From positions 124,001 through 188,000 of the forward strand of contig NZ_JACHWH010000006.1 of NCBI RefSeq assembly GCF_014191255.1: 64,000 nt of DNA. Reading direction: 5' to 3'. The notes below the pieces were generated by a model. That model saw only the letters and a program-made list of their open reading frames with translations. It did no database searches and was not told the origin of the DNA. Below, in pieces: positions 1 to 9,085 of this stretch (position 1 is the stretch's first letter; every line of letters begins with the position of its first letter). This DNA is from Amycolatopsis bartoniae (lineage in GTDB: Bacteria; Actinomycetota; Actinomycetes; Mycobacteriales; Pseudonocardiaceae). Made by a program: the position numbers and the translations under genes.

Positions 1-1511
1 ACCTCTCGTGCGTCCGCGTCTCGGTGGACGGCGCGCCCGCCGGTGAGGCGGGCGTCAGCGACGCCGGGACGCCGGTCTCGTTCGGCGGGACGTTGTCGGA
101 CGGCCGGGACTTCCAGGTCACGCTCCGCGCCCCCGGACCGTTCCCGGCCGGGATCGAGGCCGAGTTCCCGCTGCTGGCCGAGGCGGTGCGCGGCACGCTG
201 GAGCAGGAGGACTCCGCGGCGCTCGCCGACGCCGCCGCCGCGCGGGCCGCGGTGCTGGAGTCCGCCGTCGAGCGGCTGCGCAACGAGGCCGCGGTGGTCG
301 ACACGCTGCACACCGTCGGCAGGCGGCTCACGGCGCAGCTGGAGATCGACGTGCTGGTGCAGGAAGCCACGGACGCGGCGACGACCGCCACCGGCGCGGC
401 CTTCGGCGCCTTCTTCTACAACCTGATCAACGAGTACGGCGAGTCGTACACGCTCTACACCCTCTCCGGGGTGCCGCGGGCGGCGTTCGAGAACTTCCCG
501 ATGCCGCGCAACACCGAGGTGTTCGCGCAGACCTTCGACGGTATCGGCACGGTCCGGAGCGCCGACATCAGGAAGGACCCGCGCTACGGGCACAACAAGC
601 CGCACTACGGGATGCCCGAGGGACACCTGCCCGTGTGCAGCTACCTCGCGGTGCCGGTGATCGCCCCGACCACCGGCGAGGTGCTCGGCGGCTTCTTCTT
701 CGGCCACGACCAGCCGGGGCGCTTCGACGAGCGCGGCGAGTACCTGGCGGAGGGGATCGCGGGGTACGCCGCGATCGCGCTGGAGAACGCGCGGTTCTTC
801 GCCCGGGAGCGCACCATGGCCAGCGAGCTGGCCCGCGCGATGCTGCCGAAGGTGCCCGAGATCGCGGGGCTGCGGATCGTGTCGCGCTACCGCCCGGCGG
901 CGCTCGGGTCGAAGGTCGGTGGGGACTGGTTCGACGTGATCGAGCTGGCCGGCGGGCGCACGGCGTTCGTGATCGGCGACGTCGTGGGCCGGGGCGTCAC
1001 CGCGGCGGCGATCATGGGCCAGGTGCGCACCGCGATCCGCTCGTGCGCGCTGCTGGACCTGCCGCCGTCGGACGTGCTGCGCACGGTCTCGCAGCTCATC
1101 GGCGCCACCCCGGAGGCTTCGTTCGTCACGTGCTTCTACGCGGTGCACGACCCGGCGGCGGGCACGCTGACGTACGCCAACGCCGGGCACCTGCCCGCGG
1201 TGCTGCTGGGCGCGGACGGCGCCACCGAGCAGATCGGCGAGGCGCTCGCGATGCCGCTCGGCGTGGGGCAGGAGTTCCCGCAGGAGCAGTGCGCCTTTCC
1301 CGTCGGCGCGCGGCTCGTGCTCTACACCGACGGGCTCATCGAAAGCCACACGCGTGACCTGACCGAGGGCATCGAGGTGCTGCTGGGCAAGCTCGCCGGG
1401 CTCGCTTCGAGCACGGACGTCGAGGGCACGTGCGACGAAGTGATCAGCAGCCTCACCGGCGGCAGGCACGACGACGACGTGGCGCTGCTCTACGTGCACT
1501 ACGAGGCGTGA
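1..1511 (+). CDS. GAF domain SpoIIE-type (PPM) serine phosphatase, 5' end outside window
   Basis: The frame is open to the first base of the window, so the gene probably begins upstream; a GTG at 24 is the first start inside it, but the protein reads through it without a ribosome site. After about 90 residues of N-terminal region and a short helical linker comes a GAF sensor domain (roughly residues 90-260 counted from the GTG), then a PPM/SpoIIE phosphatase domain with GGDWFDV, GDVVGRG, NAGHLP and a C-terminal DDDVALL metal-binding motif. Such RsbU-like phosphatases dephosphorylate STAS-domain anti-anti-sigma factors to release a sigma factor or another partner. A STAS gene sits immediately downstream on the opposite strand, 9 bases away, and is a plausible substrate. 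The signal sensed by the GAF domain is not visible. Confidence 0.88.
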   Translation, partial: LSCVRVSVDGAPAGEAGVSDAGTPVSFGGTLSDGRDFQVTLRAPGPFPAGIEAEFPLLAEAVRGTLEQEDSAALADAAAARAAVLESAVERLRNEAAVVDTLHTVGRRLTAQLEIDVLVQEATDAATTATGAAFGAFFYNLINEYGESYTLYTLSGVPRAAFENFPMPRNTEVFAQTFDGIGTVRSADIRKDPRYGHNKPHYGMPEGHLPVCSYLAVPVIAPTTGEVLGGFFFGHDQPGRFDERGEYLAEGIAGYAAIALENARFFARERTMASELARAMLPKVPEIAGLRIVSRYRPAALGSKVGGDWFDVIELAGGRTAFVIGDVVGRGVTAAAIMGQVRTAIRSCALLDLPPSDVLRTVSQLIGATPEASFVTCFYAVHDPAAGTLTYANAGHLPAVLLGADGATEQIGEALAMPLGVGQEFPQEQCAFPVGARLVLYTDGLIESHTRDLTEGIEVLLGKLAGLASSTDVEGTCDEVISSLTGGRHDDDVALLYVHYEA

Positions 1512-1520
1512 CCGCCCCGG

Positions 1521-1922
1521 TCAGCCGCCCGTGTTGTCCGATGCGCTCGAAACCCGCGGACGCAGGCTCGCCAGCGCCTCCTCCAGCGTCGGCCGCACGG
1601 ACAGCACGCCGGTGACGCGGGTGATGCCGAGGATCCGGCGCACCGCGGGCGGGCCGTCCGCGGTCACCAGGCGCCTGCCGCGGGCCGCGAGCGCGGCGCC
1701 GAACCGGACCAGGACGGTGATCCCGGACGCGGCCAGGAACGTCACCCCGCCCAGGTCCACGACCACGTCGGTGTCGCGGGACAGCAGCTCCCGCTCGCAG
1801 TAGTCCTGCAGCACGCCGCCGGTGGCGGCGTCGAGCTCGCCGTGCGGCTGCCACAGCAGCACCGCCTCACCGGAGGGGGATTCGACGGGCCGGGCGGGTG
1901 GCCACCAGCAGGGAAAGGTCAT
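1521..1922 (-). CDS. STAS domain protein (anti-sigma factor antagonist)
   Basis: Single STAS domain, about 133 residues from the chosen ATG. The hallmark is the central strand-loop VVVDLGGVTFLAASGITVL, where the Ser after LAA is the usual phosphorylation site of SpoIIAA/RsbV proteins. I chose the ATG at 1922 because a GGGGAG ribosome site lies seven bases before it; an upstream in-frame start at 1979 would add 19 residues with no such site. By family knowledge it binds an anti-sigma kinase when unphosphorylated. It converges on the PPM phosphatase ending at 1511, so the two may work together, although no anti-sigma kinase or sigma factor gene is nearby. Confidence 0.85.
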   Translation of the reverse strand: MTFPCWWPPARPVESPSGEAVLLWQPHGELDAATGGVLQDYCERELLSRDTDVVVDLGGVTFLAASGITVLVRFGAALAARGRRLVTADGPPAVRRILGITRVTGVLSVRPTLEEALASLRPRVSSASDNTGG

Positions 1923-2057
1923 GAAGGGCTCCCCAGGCGCATGAGCGCGAAAACCGGTGGCCGCCACGATTCTGGACATCCAGCCGGAAGAGTTGCCCCA
2001 AGAGTACCCCCGGCTGGGGGATCGGCGCGCCGCCGCCCGGCAGCGGCGCGCCGAAGA

Positions 2058-2699
2058 TCACGTCGCCGCGGCCGCCTCGCGCAGCCGGGCCTTCGCCGCC
2101 TCCGCCGCGAGCACCGGTTCGGGTGTGGTCGCGGACTCCGGCTTGGTCACCGGCTCGGCCTTGGCCAGCGGTTCGCGCGGCTTCGGCGCTGTCTCCTCCA
2201 GCCGGTCGGTCACGCGGTCGACGGTCTCGCCGATCTTGACGAGCTGGGCCAGCAGGTCCTTGCGCAGCTCGCGCAGCCGCGACACCTCGTCCTCGGCGCG
2301 GGCGATCATGCGGCGGGACTCGTCCGCGGACGCCTTGGCGGCCTGCTCGCGGAACCGGCGGGCCTGGTCGGCCTCGCGCTCCATCTCCTCCCGCCTCGCG
2401 GCGGCGTCGTGCTCGGCCTGCTCGCGAATCTCGCGGGCCTCCGACTCGGCCAGCGCCACGATCCGCTCGACCCGCGCGCCGATCGTGCCGGACCCGGGGA
2501 ACTCCAGCGGCACGTCGGGGTCGGCGCCGAGCTCGGCGAGCCGTTCCTCGGCCTCCCGCAGGGCCGCGGCCTGGCGCTCGGCGCGCACCCGCGCGGCCCG
2601 CACGAACTCGTCGACCTGTGCGCGGTTGTACCCGAGGAAGGCGGCGGAGAACTGGGGCGTGGAGCCGAGGTCCTCTTCCGCAACGGTGGTCTCTGCCAT
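2058..2699 (-). CDS. DivIVA-domain coiled-coil protein
   Basis: About 213 residues. The N-terminus has a DivIVA-type signature (FSAAFLGYNRAQVDEFV, residues ~17-33), followed by a long charged heptad-rich coiled coil up to about residue 165 and an Ala/Pro/Lys-rich tail. Actinobacterial DivIVA/Wag31 relatives mark curved membrane at poles and septa and organise peptidoglycan synthesis. This protein is shorter and has a divergent N-terminal segment, so it is more likely a DivIVA paralogue than the essential Wag31. The ATG at 2699 is preferred over an upstream start at 2723 because GAGGA lies seven bases before it. No partner gene adjoins it. Confidence 0.75.
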   Translation of the reverse strand: MAETTVAEEDLGSTPQFSAAFLGYNRAQVDEFVRAARVRAERQAAALREAEERLAELGADPDVPLEFPGSGTIGARVERIVALAESEAREIREQAEHDAAARREEMEREADQARRFREQAAKASADESRRMIARAEDEVSRLRELRKDLLAQLVKIGETVDRVTDRLEETAPKPREPLAKAEPVTKPESATTPEPVLAAEAAKARLREAAAAT

Positions 2700-2889
2700 G
2701 CCCCGATCCTCAGCCGCGCGCACGCACCCTGCAATCCGGTGCCCCTGGTTACCGCCCGTTCGATGGAAAACCGGGAATCCGGTTTGCGGAACCCGCCGGG
2801 GCGGTGTTGATCACCCGGCCGGGCGAGCGACCAGGCGAAAGGGGTCCGCGGGCCGGTACCGTCCGGCTGTCGATCATCGGGGGTGGGTC

Positions 2890-3168
2890 GTGGACGGTGC
2901 CGGCTACGGGGTGCTCGGCGCGGGGCTGCTGGCGGTCGCCGCGGTGGCCGCCGGGCTGTACGTGCGGACGCGGCGCAAGCGGGACGCGGTCCGCGCGGCG
3001 CACGACGAGATGGCGCGCGGCCTCGCCGTGCTGACCCTGCAGGCCGGGGTGGCGCAGGCGACGCTCGCCGCGGACCAGGAGGCGGCGCGGCACGCGCTGG
3101 CGCGCACGCAGTCCGCGGCGCGCGAGGTGCTGGCCGGGCTGGGGAAGGCGCGCCGCGCGACGGGCTGA
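2890..3168 (+). CDS. Small membrane-anchored coiled-coil protein, unknown function
   Basis: A 92-residue frame starting at GTG 2890 behind a G-rich ribosome site. Residues ~4-24 form one hydrophobic membrane segment ending in RTRRKR (positive-inside stop-transfer), so the rest is predicted cytoplasmic: an Ala-rich amphipathic helix likely to form a coiled coil. It lies 16 bases before the CorA-like gene in the same direction and may be cotranscribed with it. I do not recognise a family. Composition and third-position GC match coding sequence, which supports it as real. Confidence 0.55.
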   Translation: MDGAGYGVLGAGLLAVAAVAAGLYVRTRRKRDAVRAAHDEMARGLAVLTLQAGVAQATLAADQEAARHALARTQSAAREVLAGLGKARRATG

Positions 3169-3184
3169 GCACTAGCCTTTTTCC

Positions 3185-4156
3185 ATGGCCCGCACTCGCG
3201 CATACCGCAACGGCGTCCTCGAAGCCGAGGACTTCCCGCCCGAGGAGCTGTCCGAGTACCTGCGGGACACCAGCGCCACCGTCTGGCTCGACCTGTGCGC
3301 GCCCGCGGCGGAGGACCTCACCGTCGTGGCCGAGGAGCTGGGCCTGCACCGGCTCGCCGTCGAGGACGCCGTCTCCGAGCACCAGCGGTCCAAACTGGAC
3401 AGATACGACACGCACTCGTTCCTGACCGCCTACGGGGTCCGGCTCGACGAGGAGACCGGGGTGCTGGCGGACGACGAGGTCGACGCGTTCATCACCGGGC
3501 ACGCGCTGGTGACCGTGCGCAAATCGGACCAGTTCGACATCGAGGCCGTCGTCGGGCGCTGGAACTCGGCGTCGGAGCTGGCGAAGAGCGGGGTCGGGTT
3601 CCTCGTGCACGGCCTGCTCGACTACATCGTGGACGGCTACTTCGAGGCCGTGCAGTCGCTCGACGAGGAGATCGAGGCGCTCGAGGACACCGTGTTCGAG
3701 GACAAGGTGGACGCGAGGGCGATGCAGCGCCGGTCGCTGCGCCTGCGCAAGAGCCTGGTGAAGCTGCGGCGGGTGGTGCTGCCGATGCGCGAGGTGGTCA
3801 ACTCACTGATGCGCCGCGACCTCGGCGTCGTCGACGACACGATGGCCCCGTACTTCCAGGACGTCTACGACCACGTGCTGCGGGCGTCGGAGTGGACGGA
3901 GTCGCTGCGGGACCTGGTCACCACGATCCGCGAGACGCAGCTGACCATCCAGGGCAACCGGCTCAACGTCATCATGAAGAAGCTGACCGGCTGGGCCGCG
4001 ATCATCGCCGTGCCCACCGCGATCACCGGGTTCTACGGGCAGAACGTGCCGTACCCGGGGTTCGGGTCGTGGTGGGGGTTCGCCGTGTCCACGGCGGCGA
4101 TACTGGTGATCGCGGGCGCGCTGTACCTGCTGTTCAAACGGCGGGACTGGCTCTGA
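3185..4156 (+). CDS. CorA-family divalent metal transporter with GQN in place of GMN
   Basis: 323 residues, typical for CorA. A cytoplasmic alpha/beta funnel (1-~240) is followed by a long stalk helix and two C-terminal membrane helices (~263-283 and ~296-316). The conserved selectivity loop after the first helix reads YGQNVP, with G285-Q286-N287 instead of the classical GMN. The family makes pentameric Mg2+ or Co2+/Ni2+ channels. The GQN variant occurs in a distinct actinobacterial group, so the ion carried cannot be stated. The ATG at 3185 follows the stop of the small membrane protein by 16 bases. The 3' end overlaps the convergent phosphatidyltransferase gene by 124 bases. Confidence 0.88.
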   Translation: MARTRAYRNGVLEAEDFPPEELSEYLRDTSATVWLDLCAPAAEDLTVVAEELGLHRLAVEDAVSEHQRSKLDRYDTHSFLTAYGVRLDEETGVLADDEVDAFITGHALVTVRKSDQFDIEAVVGRWNSASELAKSGVGFLVHGLLDYIVDGYFEAVQSLDEEIEALEDTVFEDKVDARAMQRRSLRLRKSLVKLRRVVLPMREVVNSLMRRDLGVVDDTMAPYFQDVYDHVLRASEWTESLRDLVTTIRETQLTIQGNRLNVIMKKLTGWAAIIAVPTAITGFYGQNVPYPGFGSWWGFAVSTAAILVIAGALYLLFKRRDWL

Positions 4157-4857
4157 CGCCTCAGCCACCGCACGTCGCGGCCGAAGGACCAGGCGAGCAG
4201 GGCGAGGGCGGCGGCGGTGACGACCGTGGCGGCGAGGGCGGGCAGCACGCCCGCGCACGCGACGACGAGCACGATGCCCTGCAGCGCGGCGACCACCTTG
4301 CGGGCGCGGCTGTGCGGCAGCGCCACGCGCAGCCACGGCAGGAGCCACGCCGCCACGACGAAGCCGTACCGCATGGCGCCGATCGCCAGCACCCACCAGC
4401 CCTGCGCGAACGCCGCCTGCACGCTCAGCACGAGGATCAGGAACGCGTCGACCTCCATGTCGAAGCGCGCGCCGAGCGCCGACACCGTGTGCGTGCGCCG
4501 GGCGACCTGCCCGTCGACCGCGTCCAGCACGAGTGCGACCGAGGCCAGCGCCACGAACAGCACCACCGGTTGCGCGCCGCCCGCCCGGTCGGCGACCAGC
4601 GCCGCGACCCCGCCGACGAGCACGGCCCGCGCGAGCGTCACCAGGTCGGCGGGCCCCAGCGCGGTCGCGTGCGCCCGCCGCTGGGCGGAGGTGAGCAGCG
4701 CCCACAGCGCGACCGCGAAGGCGGCGCCCGCGGACCAGCCGACCGGGCCGAGGCCGACCGCGGATCCGAGCACGGCGAGCAGCAGCAGCTGCGCCGCGAA
4801 CCCGGCGGTCTGCTCCTGGGCCGGAGGAACCGTGCTGTACTGAGCTCGCGTGATCAT
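4033..4857 (-). CDS. CDP-alcohol phosphatidyltransferase family membrane protein
   Basis: 274 residues with several hydrophobic helices. The family active-site motif DGx2ARx8Gx3Dx3D is complete: D112, D115, G116, A119, R120, G129, D133, D137. Enzymes of this fold transfer a phospho-alcohol from a CDP-activated donor to a second alcohol (for example in phosphatidylinositol or glycerophospholipid synthesis). It is transcribed away from the MDR dehydrogenase across only 33 bases, so it probably shares the promoter region of the pterin-type cluster and may attach the product to a lipid. The last ~40 residues are encoded antisense to the CorA gene and are not part of the membrane domain. Substrates are unknown. 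Confidence 0.85.
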   Translation of the reverse strand: MITRAQYSTVPPAQEQTAGFAAQLLLLAVLGSAVGLGPVGWSAGAAFAVALWALLTSAQRRAHATALGPADLVTLARAVLVGGVAALVADRAGGAQPVVLFVALASVALVLDAVDGQVARRTHTVSALGARFDMEVDAFLILVLSVQAAFAQGWWVLAIGAMRYGFVVAAWLLPWLRVALPHSRARKVVAALQGIVLVVACAGVLPALAATVVTAAALALLAWSFGRDVRWLRRQSQSRRLNSRYSAPAITSIAAVDTANPHHDPNPGYGTFCP

Positions 4858-4890
4858 CCTGTCCCCTGAATCTGCCGTGGGAGGTCCTCC

Positions 4891-5868
4891 ATGACACGAA
4901 CCGGACGGGCGTTCTGGTTCAACCCGCCCGGCGCGGGGGAGATCCGGCCCGCGCCGCTCGGTGCGCCCGGCGCCGGTGAGGTGCTGGTCCGGACGCTGTT
5001 CACCGGCGTCAGCCGCGGCACGGAAACGCTGGTGCTGCGCGGTGGCGTGCCGGAGAACCAGTACGCGGTCATGCGGGCGCCGTTCCAGGAGGGCGAGTTC
5101 CCCGGGCCGGTCAAGTACGGCTACCTCAACGTCGGCGTGGTGGAGGAGGGACCGGCGGACCTGCGGGGGCGCACGGTGTTCTGCCTGTACCCGCACCAGA
5201 CCGAGTACGTCGTGCCCGCGGACGCGGTGACCGTCGTGCCCGACACCGTGCCGCCGGAGCGCGCGATCCTCGCCGGCACGGTGGAAACCGCCGTGAACGC
5301 GGTGTGGGACGCGGCCCCGCTGGTGGGCGACCGGATCGCGGTGGTCGGTGCGGGCATGGTCGGGGCGAGCGTCGCCGGGATCCTCGCGGGGTTCCCCGGT
5401 GTGCGGCTGCAGCTGGTGGACCGGGACCCGGCGCGGGCGGAGATCGCCGAGGCGTTCGGCATCGCGTTCGCCTCGCCGGAGGAGGCGGCGGGGGAGTGCG
5501 ACCTGGTGGTGCACGCCAGCGCCACCGAGGCCGGGCTCGCGCGCTCGCTCGAACTGCTCGCGCCCGAGGGCGAGGTGATCGAGCTGAGCTGGTACGGCGA
5601 CCGGCGGGTGAGCGTGGCGCTGGGGGAGAACTTCCACTCGCGGCGGCTGGCGGTGCGCAGCAGCCAGGTCGGAATGGTCTCCCCGGCGCGGCGCTCCCGG
5701 CGGACCTACGGCGACCGCCTCGCGCTCGCGCTCGACCTGCTCGCGGCACCGGCGTTCGACGTGCTGATCACCGGGGAAAGCCCTTTCGACGAACTTCCGG
5801 AGGTCCTGCCGCGCCTGGCCAGGGGCGAGATTCCCGCGCTGTGCCACCGGATTCGCTACGGTTCGTGA
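4891..5868 (+). CDS. MDR-superfamily (BchC/threonine-dehydrogenase-like) oxidoreductase
   Basis: 325 residues. The N-terminal GroES-like half contains [13 protein letters not shown] where classical enzymes carry the Cys zinc ligand, and no cysteine cluster for structural zinc is present, so it resembles the zinc-independent BchC-type group. A Rossmann nucleotide site, [13 protein letters not shown], begins near residue 151. Family members oxidise or reduce alcohol/carbonyl groups with NAD(P)H. The ATG follows a strong GGGAGG site. It heads a five-gene set with the PTPS homologue (one base gap), glycosyltransferase, methyltransferase and flippase-like gene, so it probably modifies the side chain or sugar of that pathway's product. 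Exact substrate unknown. Confidence 0.85.
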   Translation: MTRTGRAFWFNPPGAGEIRPAPLGAPGAGEVLVRTLFTGVSRGTETLVLRGGVPENQYAVMRAPFQEGEFPGPVKYGYLNVGVVEEGPADLRGRTVFCLYPHQTEYVVPADAVTVVPDTVPPERAILAGTVETAVNAVWDAAPLVGDRIAVVGAGMVGASVAGILAGFPGVRLQLVDRDPARAEIAEAFGIAFASPEEAAGECDLVVHASATEAGLARSLELLAPEGEVIELSWYGDRRVSVALGENFHSRRLAVRSSQVGMVSPARRSRRTYGDRLALALDLLAAPAFDVLITGESPFDELPEVLPRLARGEIPALCHRIRYGS

Positions 5869-5869
5869 A

Positions 5870-6268
5870 ATGTTCGCTATCACCGTCCGCGACCACGTGA
5901 TGGTCGCCCACAGCTTCCGCGGCGAGGTCTTCGGCCCGGCGCAGCAACTGCACGGCGCCACCTTCGTGGTGGACGCGACGTTCCGCCGCGAGGAGCTCGA
6001 CGCCGACAACATCGTCGTCGACATCGGACTGGCCACCACCGAGCTCAAGGCGGTGCTCGCCGACCTGAACTACCGCAACCTGGACGACGTGCCGGAGTTC
6101 GCCGGCGTCAACACCTCCACCGAGTTCCTCGCCAAGGTGATCGCGGACCGGCTGGCCGGGCGCGTGCACGCGGGGGCACTGGGCGAAGGCGCGCGTGGAC
6201 TGTCGGGGATCGCGGTGACCCTGCACGAGTCCCACGTCGCGTGGGCGAGTTACGAGCGCACGCTGTGA
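5870..6268 (+). CDS. 6-pyruvoyltetrahydropterin synthase (PTPS/QueD) homologue lacking zinc and catalytic residues
   Basis: 132 residues, a T-fold protein of PTPS/QueD size. Of the three zinc histidines, H14 and H28 remain, but the third position of the HGH motif is Ala30. The catalytic Cys before HGH is absent ([10 protein letters not shown]), and the Asp-His pair region reads [10 protein letters not shown] without His. The pterin-anchoring Glu near the C-terminus (LHESHVAW) is kept. This matches what I recall for Streptomyces coelicolor SCO6650, whose structure lacks zinc and the catalytic triad, does not do the PTPS reaction, but keeps a pterin-like binding pocket. So a pterin or pyrimidine ligand is likely and the reaction unknown. 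It is cotranscribed with its neighbours: one base after the dehydrogenase, and its stop overlaps the glycosyltransferase GTG. Confidence 0.87.
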   Translation: MFAITVRDHVMVAHSFRGEVFGPAQQLHGATFVVDATFRREELDADNIVVDIGLATTELKAVLADLNYRNLDDVPEFAGVNTSTEFLAKVIADRLAGRVHAGALGEGARGLSGIAVTLHESHVAWASYERTL

Positions 6269-7290
6269 GATCCGTGCACGTCGTGCTCCCCGGCGACGTC
6301 GGCGACGAAACGGTGCCCAGTGGCGGCAACCGGTACGACCAGCGGCTCTGCGCGGGGCTGCCCGGCGTGCACGAGACAGCGCTTTCCGAAATGTGGCCGC
6401 GGCCCGGGTCCACCGCCGGGCTCGCGGCCGCGCTCGCGGCGGTGCCCGACGGCGACGTGGTGCTGCTGGACGGGCTGGTCGCGTGTGGAGTGCCGGAAGT
6501 CGTGGTGCCGCAGGCATCCCGGCTCCGGCTCGCGGTGCTGGTGCACCTGCCGCTCGCCGAGGAGACCGGGCTCGCCCCGGACGTCGCGGCGGAGCTGGAC
6601 GCGCGGGAGCGCGAGACGCTGCATGCCGCGCACGCCGTCGTGGCGACCGGCGCCGAGGCCGCGCGTCACCTCGTGACCCATCACGGGCTCCCGTCCGAAA
6701 AGGTGCACGTCGTCGAGCCCGGCGTCGATCCGGCCCCGCTCGCCCGGGGCACCGACGGGGTTTCGCAGCTGCTCTGCGTCGCGTCCCTCACCCCCCGCAA
6801 GGGGCAGGACCTGCTGGTGGAAGCACTCGCGACGGTCGAGGATCCGTGGCGGTGCACGTTCGCCGGGCCGCCGAAGCACGCGGAGTACGTGGCCCGGCTG
6901 CGTCAGTCGATCCGGGACCACGGATGGGAAGACCGGTGCGAGCTGGCGGGGCCGTTGACGGGAAAGGCGCTCGACGACGCGTACGACTCCGCGGATCTGG
7001 TGGTGCTGCCGTCCCGCGCGGAAACCTACGGAATGGTCGTCACCGAGGCGCTGGCGCGCGGGCTTCCCGTGCTGGTCACCGACGTCGCGGACCTCGCGAA
7101 AACCGTGGCCGGAGCGGGAATCGTGGTGCCGCCGGGGAACGCCGGCGCGCTCGCGGAAGGACTGCGGTCGTGGTTCGCGGACGCGGGGCGCCGCCGTTCG
7201 CTGCGCGCCGCCGCCCGCGTCCGCCGTGGCATGCTGGCGCCGTGGACGGAGACCTCGCGCCGCATGGCGGCGGTGCTGGCCCGGCTCTGA
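6265..7290 (+). CDS. GT4-like (GT-B fold) glycosyltransferase
   Basis: 341 residues from a GTG that overlaps the previous stop (GTGA); an upstream in-frame start at 6241 is less likely. The N-terminal half is the acceptor domain. The C-terminal half carries the GT4 donor-binding signature: [15 protein letters not shown], then the EX7E motif E253-E261 within [15 protein letters not shown]. Such enzymes transfer a sugar from a nucleotide donor with retention. In this cluster it probably glycosylates the pterin- or pyrimidine-derived intermediate or a lipid carrier. Donor and acceptor cannot be read from the sequence. Confidence 0.88.
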   Translation: MRSVHVVLPGDVGDETVPSGGNRYDQRLCAGLPGVHETALSEMWPRPGSTAGLAAALAAVPDGDVVLLDGLVACGVPEVVVPQASRLRLAVLVHLPLAEETGLAPDVAAELDARERETLHAAHAVVATGAEAARHLVTHHGLPSEKVHVVEPGVDPAPLARGTDGVSQLLCVASLTPRKGQDLLVEALATVEDPWRCTFAGPPKHAEYVARLRQSIRDHGWEDRCELAGPLTGKALDDAYDSADLVVLPSRAETYGMVVTEALARGLPVLVTDVADLAKTVAGAGIVVPPGNAGALAEGLRSWFADAGRRRSLRAAARVRRGMLAPWTETSRRMAAVLARL

Positions 7291-8087
7291 CGCCGGAGTT
7301 CAGCGCGGACTGGCTGACACTGCGGGAAAAGGCCGACGCGGCCGCGCGGGCCGTGGAGCTCGTCGAGCCGTTGCGCGCGGTGCTGCCGCCCCCGCCGCTG
7401 GTGGTCCACGACCTCGGCTGTGGCACCGGCTCGATGGCGCGCTGGCTCGCGCCGCTGCTGCCGCAGCCCCAGCACTGGGTTCTGCACGACCGTGACCCCG
7501 CGCTGCTGGCGCACGCCGAGGCGACCGTGCCCGTGTCCGCCGAGACCCGGCTGGGCGATCTGACGGACCTGCGTGCCGAGGACCTCGCCGGGGCGTCGCT
7601 GGTGACGGCCTCGGCGTTGCTGGACCTGCTCACCTTGGAGGAGGTCGACGCGCTGGCGGAGGTCTGCGTCGAGGCGGGCTGCCCGGCGTTGTTCACCCTG
7701 TCGGTGGCCGGGGAGGTGGAGCTGACCCCGCCCGAGCCGCTGGACCTGCGGTTCGCCGCCGCGTTCGACGACCACCAGCGGCGCACCACCGGCGGCCGCA
7801 CCCTGCTCGGCCCGGACGCGGTCGCCGCCGCCACCGAGGCGTTCGTGCGCCGGGGCGCGGTCGTGCACAGCCGCCGCAGCCCGTGGCGGCTCGGTCCGGG
7901 TGAACTTTTCGGGCAGTGGCTTCGTGGTTGGGTGCAGGCGGCGTGCGAACAGCAGCCCGGACTGCGCGAGCACGCCGCCGGCTATCTGAGTCGCCGGCAC
8001 GGGAGCGAGGCCGTGGTCGGCCACGTCGACCTGCTCGCGATCGGTGGTGCTCCGTGTTCGGAAAACTCTGGCCCTGGCTCCGGCTGA
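7242..8087 (+). CDS. Class I SAM-dependent methyltransferase
   Basis: About 281 residues if it starts at GTG 7242, inside the end of the glycosyltransferase gene (49-base overlap); no better ATG or GTG occurs before the domain, so the start is uncertain. Motif I reads VVHDLGCGTGSMARWL (near residue 60), followed by an acidic strand (LHDRDPALLAHA) and LGDLTDL. The residues place it among Rossmann-fold small-molecule methyltransferases. It is followed by the flippase-like gene, whose GTG lies inside its 3' end. It probably methylates the product of this cluster; the acceptor atom is unknown. Confidence 0.83.
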   Translation: MDGDLAPHGGGAGPALTPEFSADWLTLREKADAAARAVELVEPLRAVLPPPPLVVHDLGCGTGSMARWLAPLLPQPQHWVLHDRDPALLAHAEATVPVSAETRLGDLTDLRAEDLAGASLVTASALLDLLTLEEVDALAEVCVEAGCPALFTLSVAGEVELTPPEPLDLRFAAAFDDHQRRTTGGRTLLGPDAVAAATEAFVRRGAVVHSRRSPWRLGPGELFGQWLRGWVQAACEQQPGLREHAAGYLSRRHGSEAVVGHVDLLAIGGAPCSENSGPGSG

Positions 8088-9085
8088 CGCTCGCCGCCGC
8101 CCTGCTCGGAGTCCTGGTCTGGCGGCTGGGCACCGGCGCGTTCCTCGCCGGGCTCCGCGCCGTCGGAGTTCCGGCCGTCCTGGTCGCACTGGGGATCGGC
8201 CTGTTCACCACCGTCTGCAGCGCCTGGCGGTGGTGCCTGGTCGCCCGCCGGCTCGGCCTGCCGCTGCGCCTGAACACCGCCGTGCCGGACTACTACCGCG
8301 CGCTGCTGCTCAACGCCGTGCTGCCCGCCGGGGTGCTCGGCGACGTGCACCGCGCGGTACGCCACGGGCACCAGAGCGGCCACGTCGGGCGCGGGATGCG
8401 CGCGGTGTTCCTGGAGCGGCTGGCGGGGCAGGTGGTGCTGCTCGCGGCCGCGGCCGGGGTGCTGCTGTTCGACCCCGGGCCCGCGACCACGCTCGTGTCC
8501 GGCCGGATGCTGCTGCTCGGCGGCGGAGTGGTGGCGCTGGGAGTGGCCGGGTTCCTGGCCTGGGCGCACTGGCGCGGCCGGATGCCGGGCGTGCGCGCGG
8601 CGGGAGCCGCCGTGCTCGAACCGGGAGTCGCGCTGCTGTCGGCGGTCACGCTGGCCGGGCACGTCGGGCTGTACCTGGTGGCCGCCCGGGCCGCCGGGGT
8701 CACCGCCCCCGTTGCGCAGCTCGTGCCGCTGATCGTGCTGGCCCTGCTGGTGATGGCGGTGCCGGTCAACATCGGTGGCTACGGGCCGCGGGAGGCGTTT
8801 TCCGCGGTCGCGTTCGGCGCCGCGGGCCTCGGGGCGGCCGCCGGGGTCACCACCGCCGTGGTCTACGGGGTGCTCACGCTGGTCGCCGCGCTGCCCGGGG
8901 CCGTGGTGCTGTTCCGGCGCGGATCAGGACAGCAGCGCCAGGTACTCGCCGAACGACTCGACGAGCGCCGCGAGCACGTCGCGGCCCTTCTCCGCGGTCG
9001 CGAGCGACGGGCGTCCGAGCACACCGGACTTCGTGTAGCCCTCCAGGCCCACCGTCAGCAGGTGCCGACGGTCGTGGGCGACTGA
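8054..9085 (+). CDS. Lysylphosphatidylglycerol synthase TM-region / UPF0104-type flippase-like membrane protein
   Basis: About 343 residues from GTG 8054. Roughly eight hydrophobic helices cover residues ~5-290, with the family landmarks RALLLNAVLPAGVLGDVHRA near residue 80 and VPVNIGGYGPREA in the second half. The family includes the MprF flippase domain and AglD-like proteins, usually linked to moving lipid-linked molecules across the membrane. Next to a glycosyltransferase and a CDP-alcohol phosphatidyltransferase this suggests export of a lipid-linked product. After the last helix the frame continues for ~54 charged residues that are antisense to the creatininase-family gene (162-base overlap); this tail may be a read-through. 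Confidence 0.83.
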   Translation: MFGKLWPWLRLTLAAALLGVLVWRLGTGAFLAGLRAVGVPAVLVALGIGLFTTVCSAWRWCLVARRLGLPLRLNTAVPDYYRALLLNAVLPAGVLGDVHRAVRHGHQSGHVGRGMRAVFLERLAGQVVLLAAAAGVLLFDPGPATTLVSGRMLLLGGGVVALGVAGFLAWAHWRGRMPGVRAAGAAVLEPGVALLSAVTLAGHVGLYLVAARAAGVTAPVAQLVPLIVLALLVMAVPVNIGGYGPREAFSAVAFGAAGLGAAAGVTTAVVYGVLTLVAALPGAVVLFRRGSGQQRQVLAERLDERREHVAALLRGRERRASEHTGLRVALQAHRQQVPTVVGD

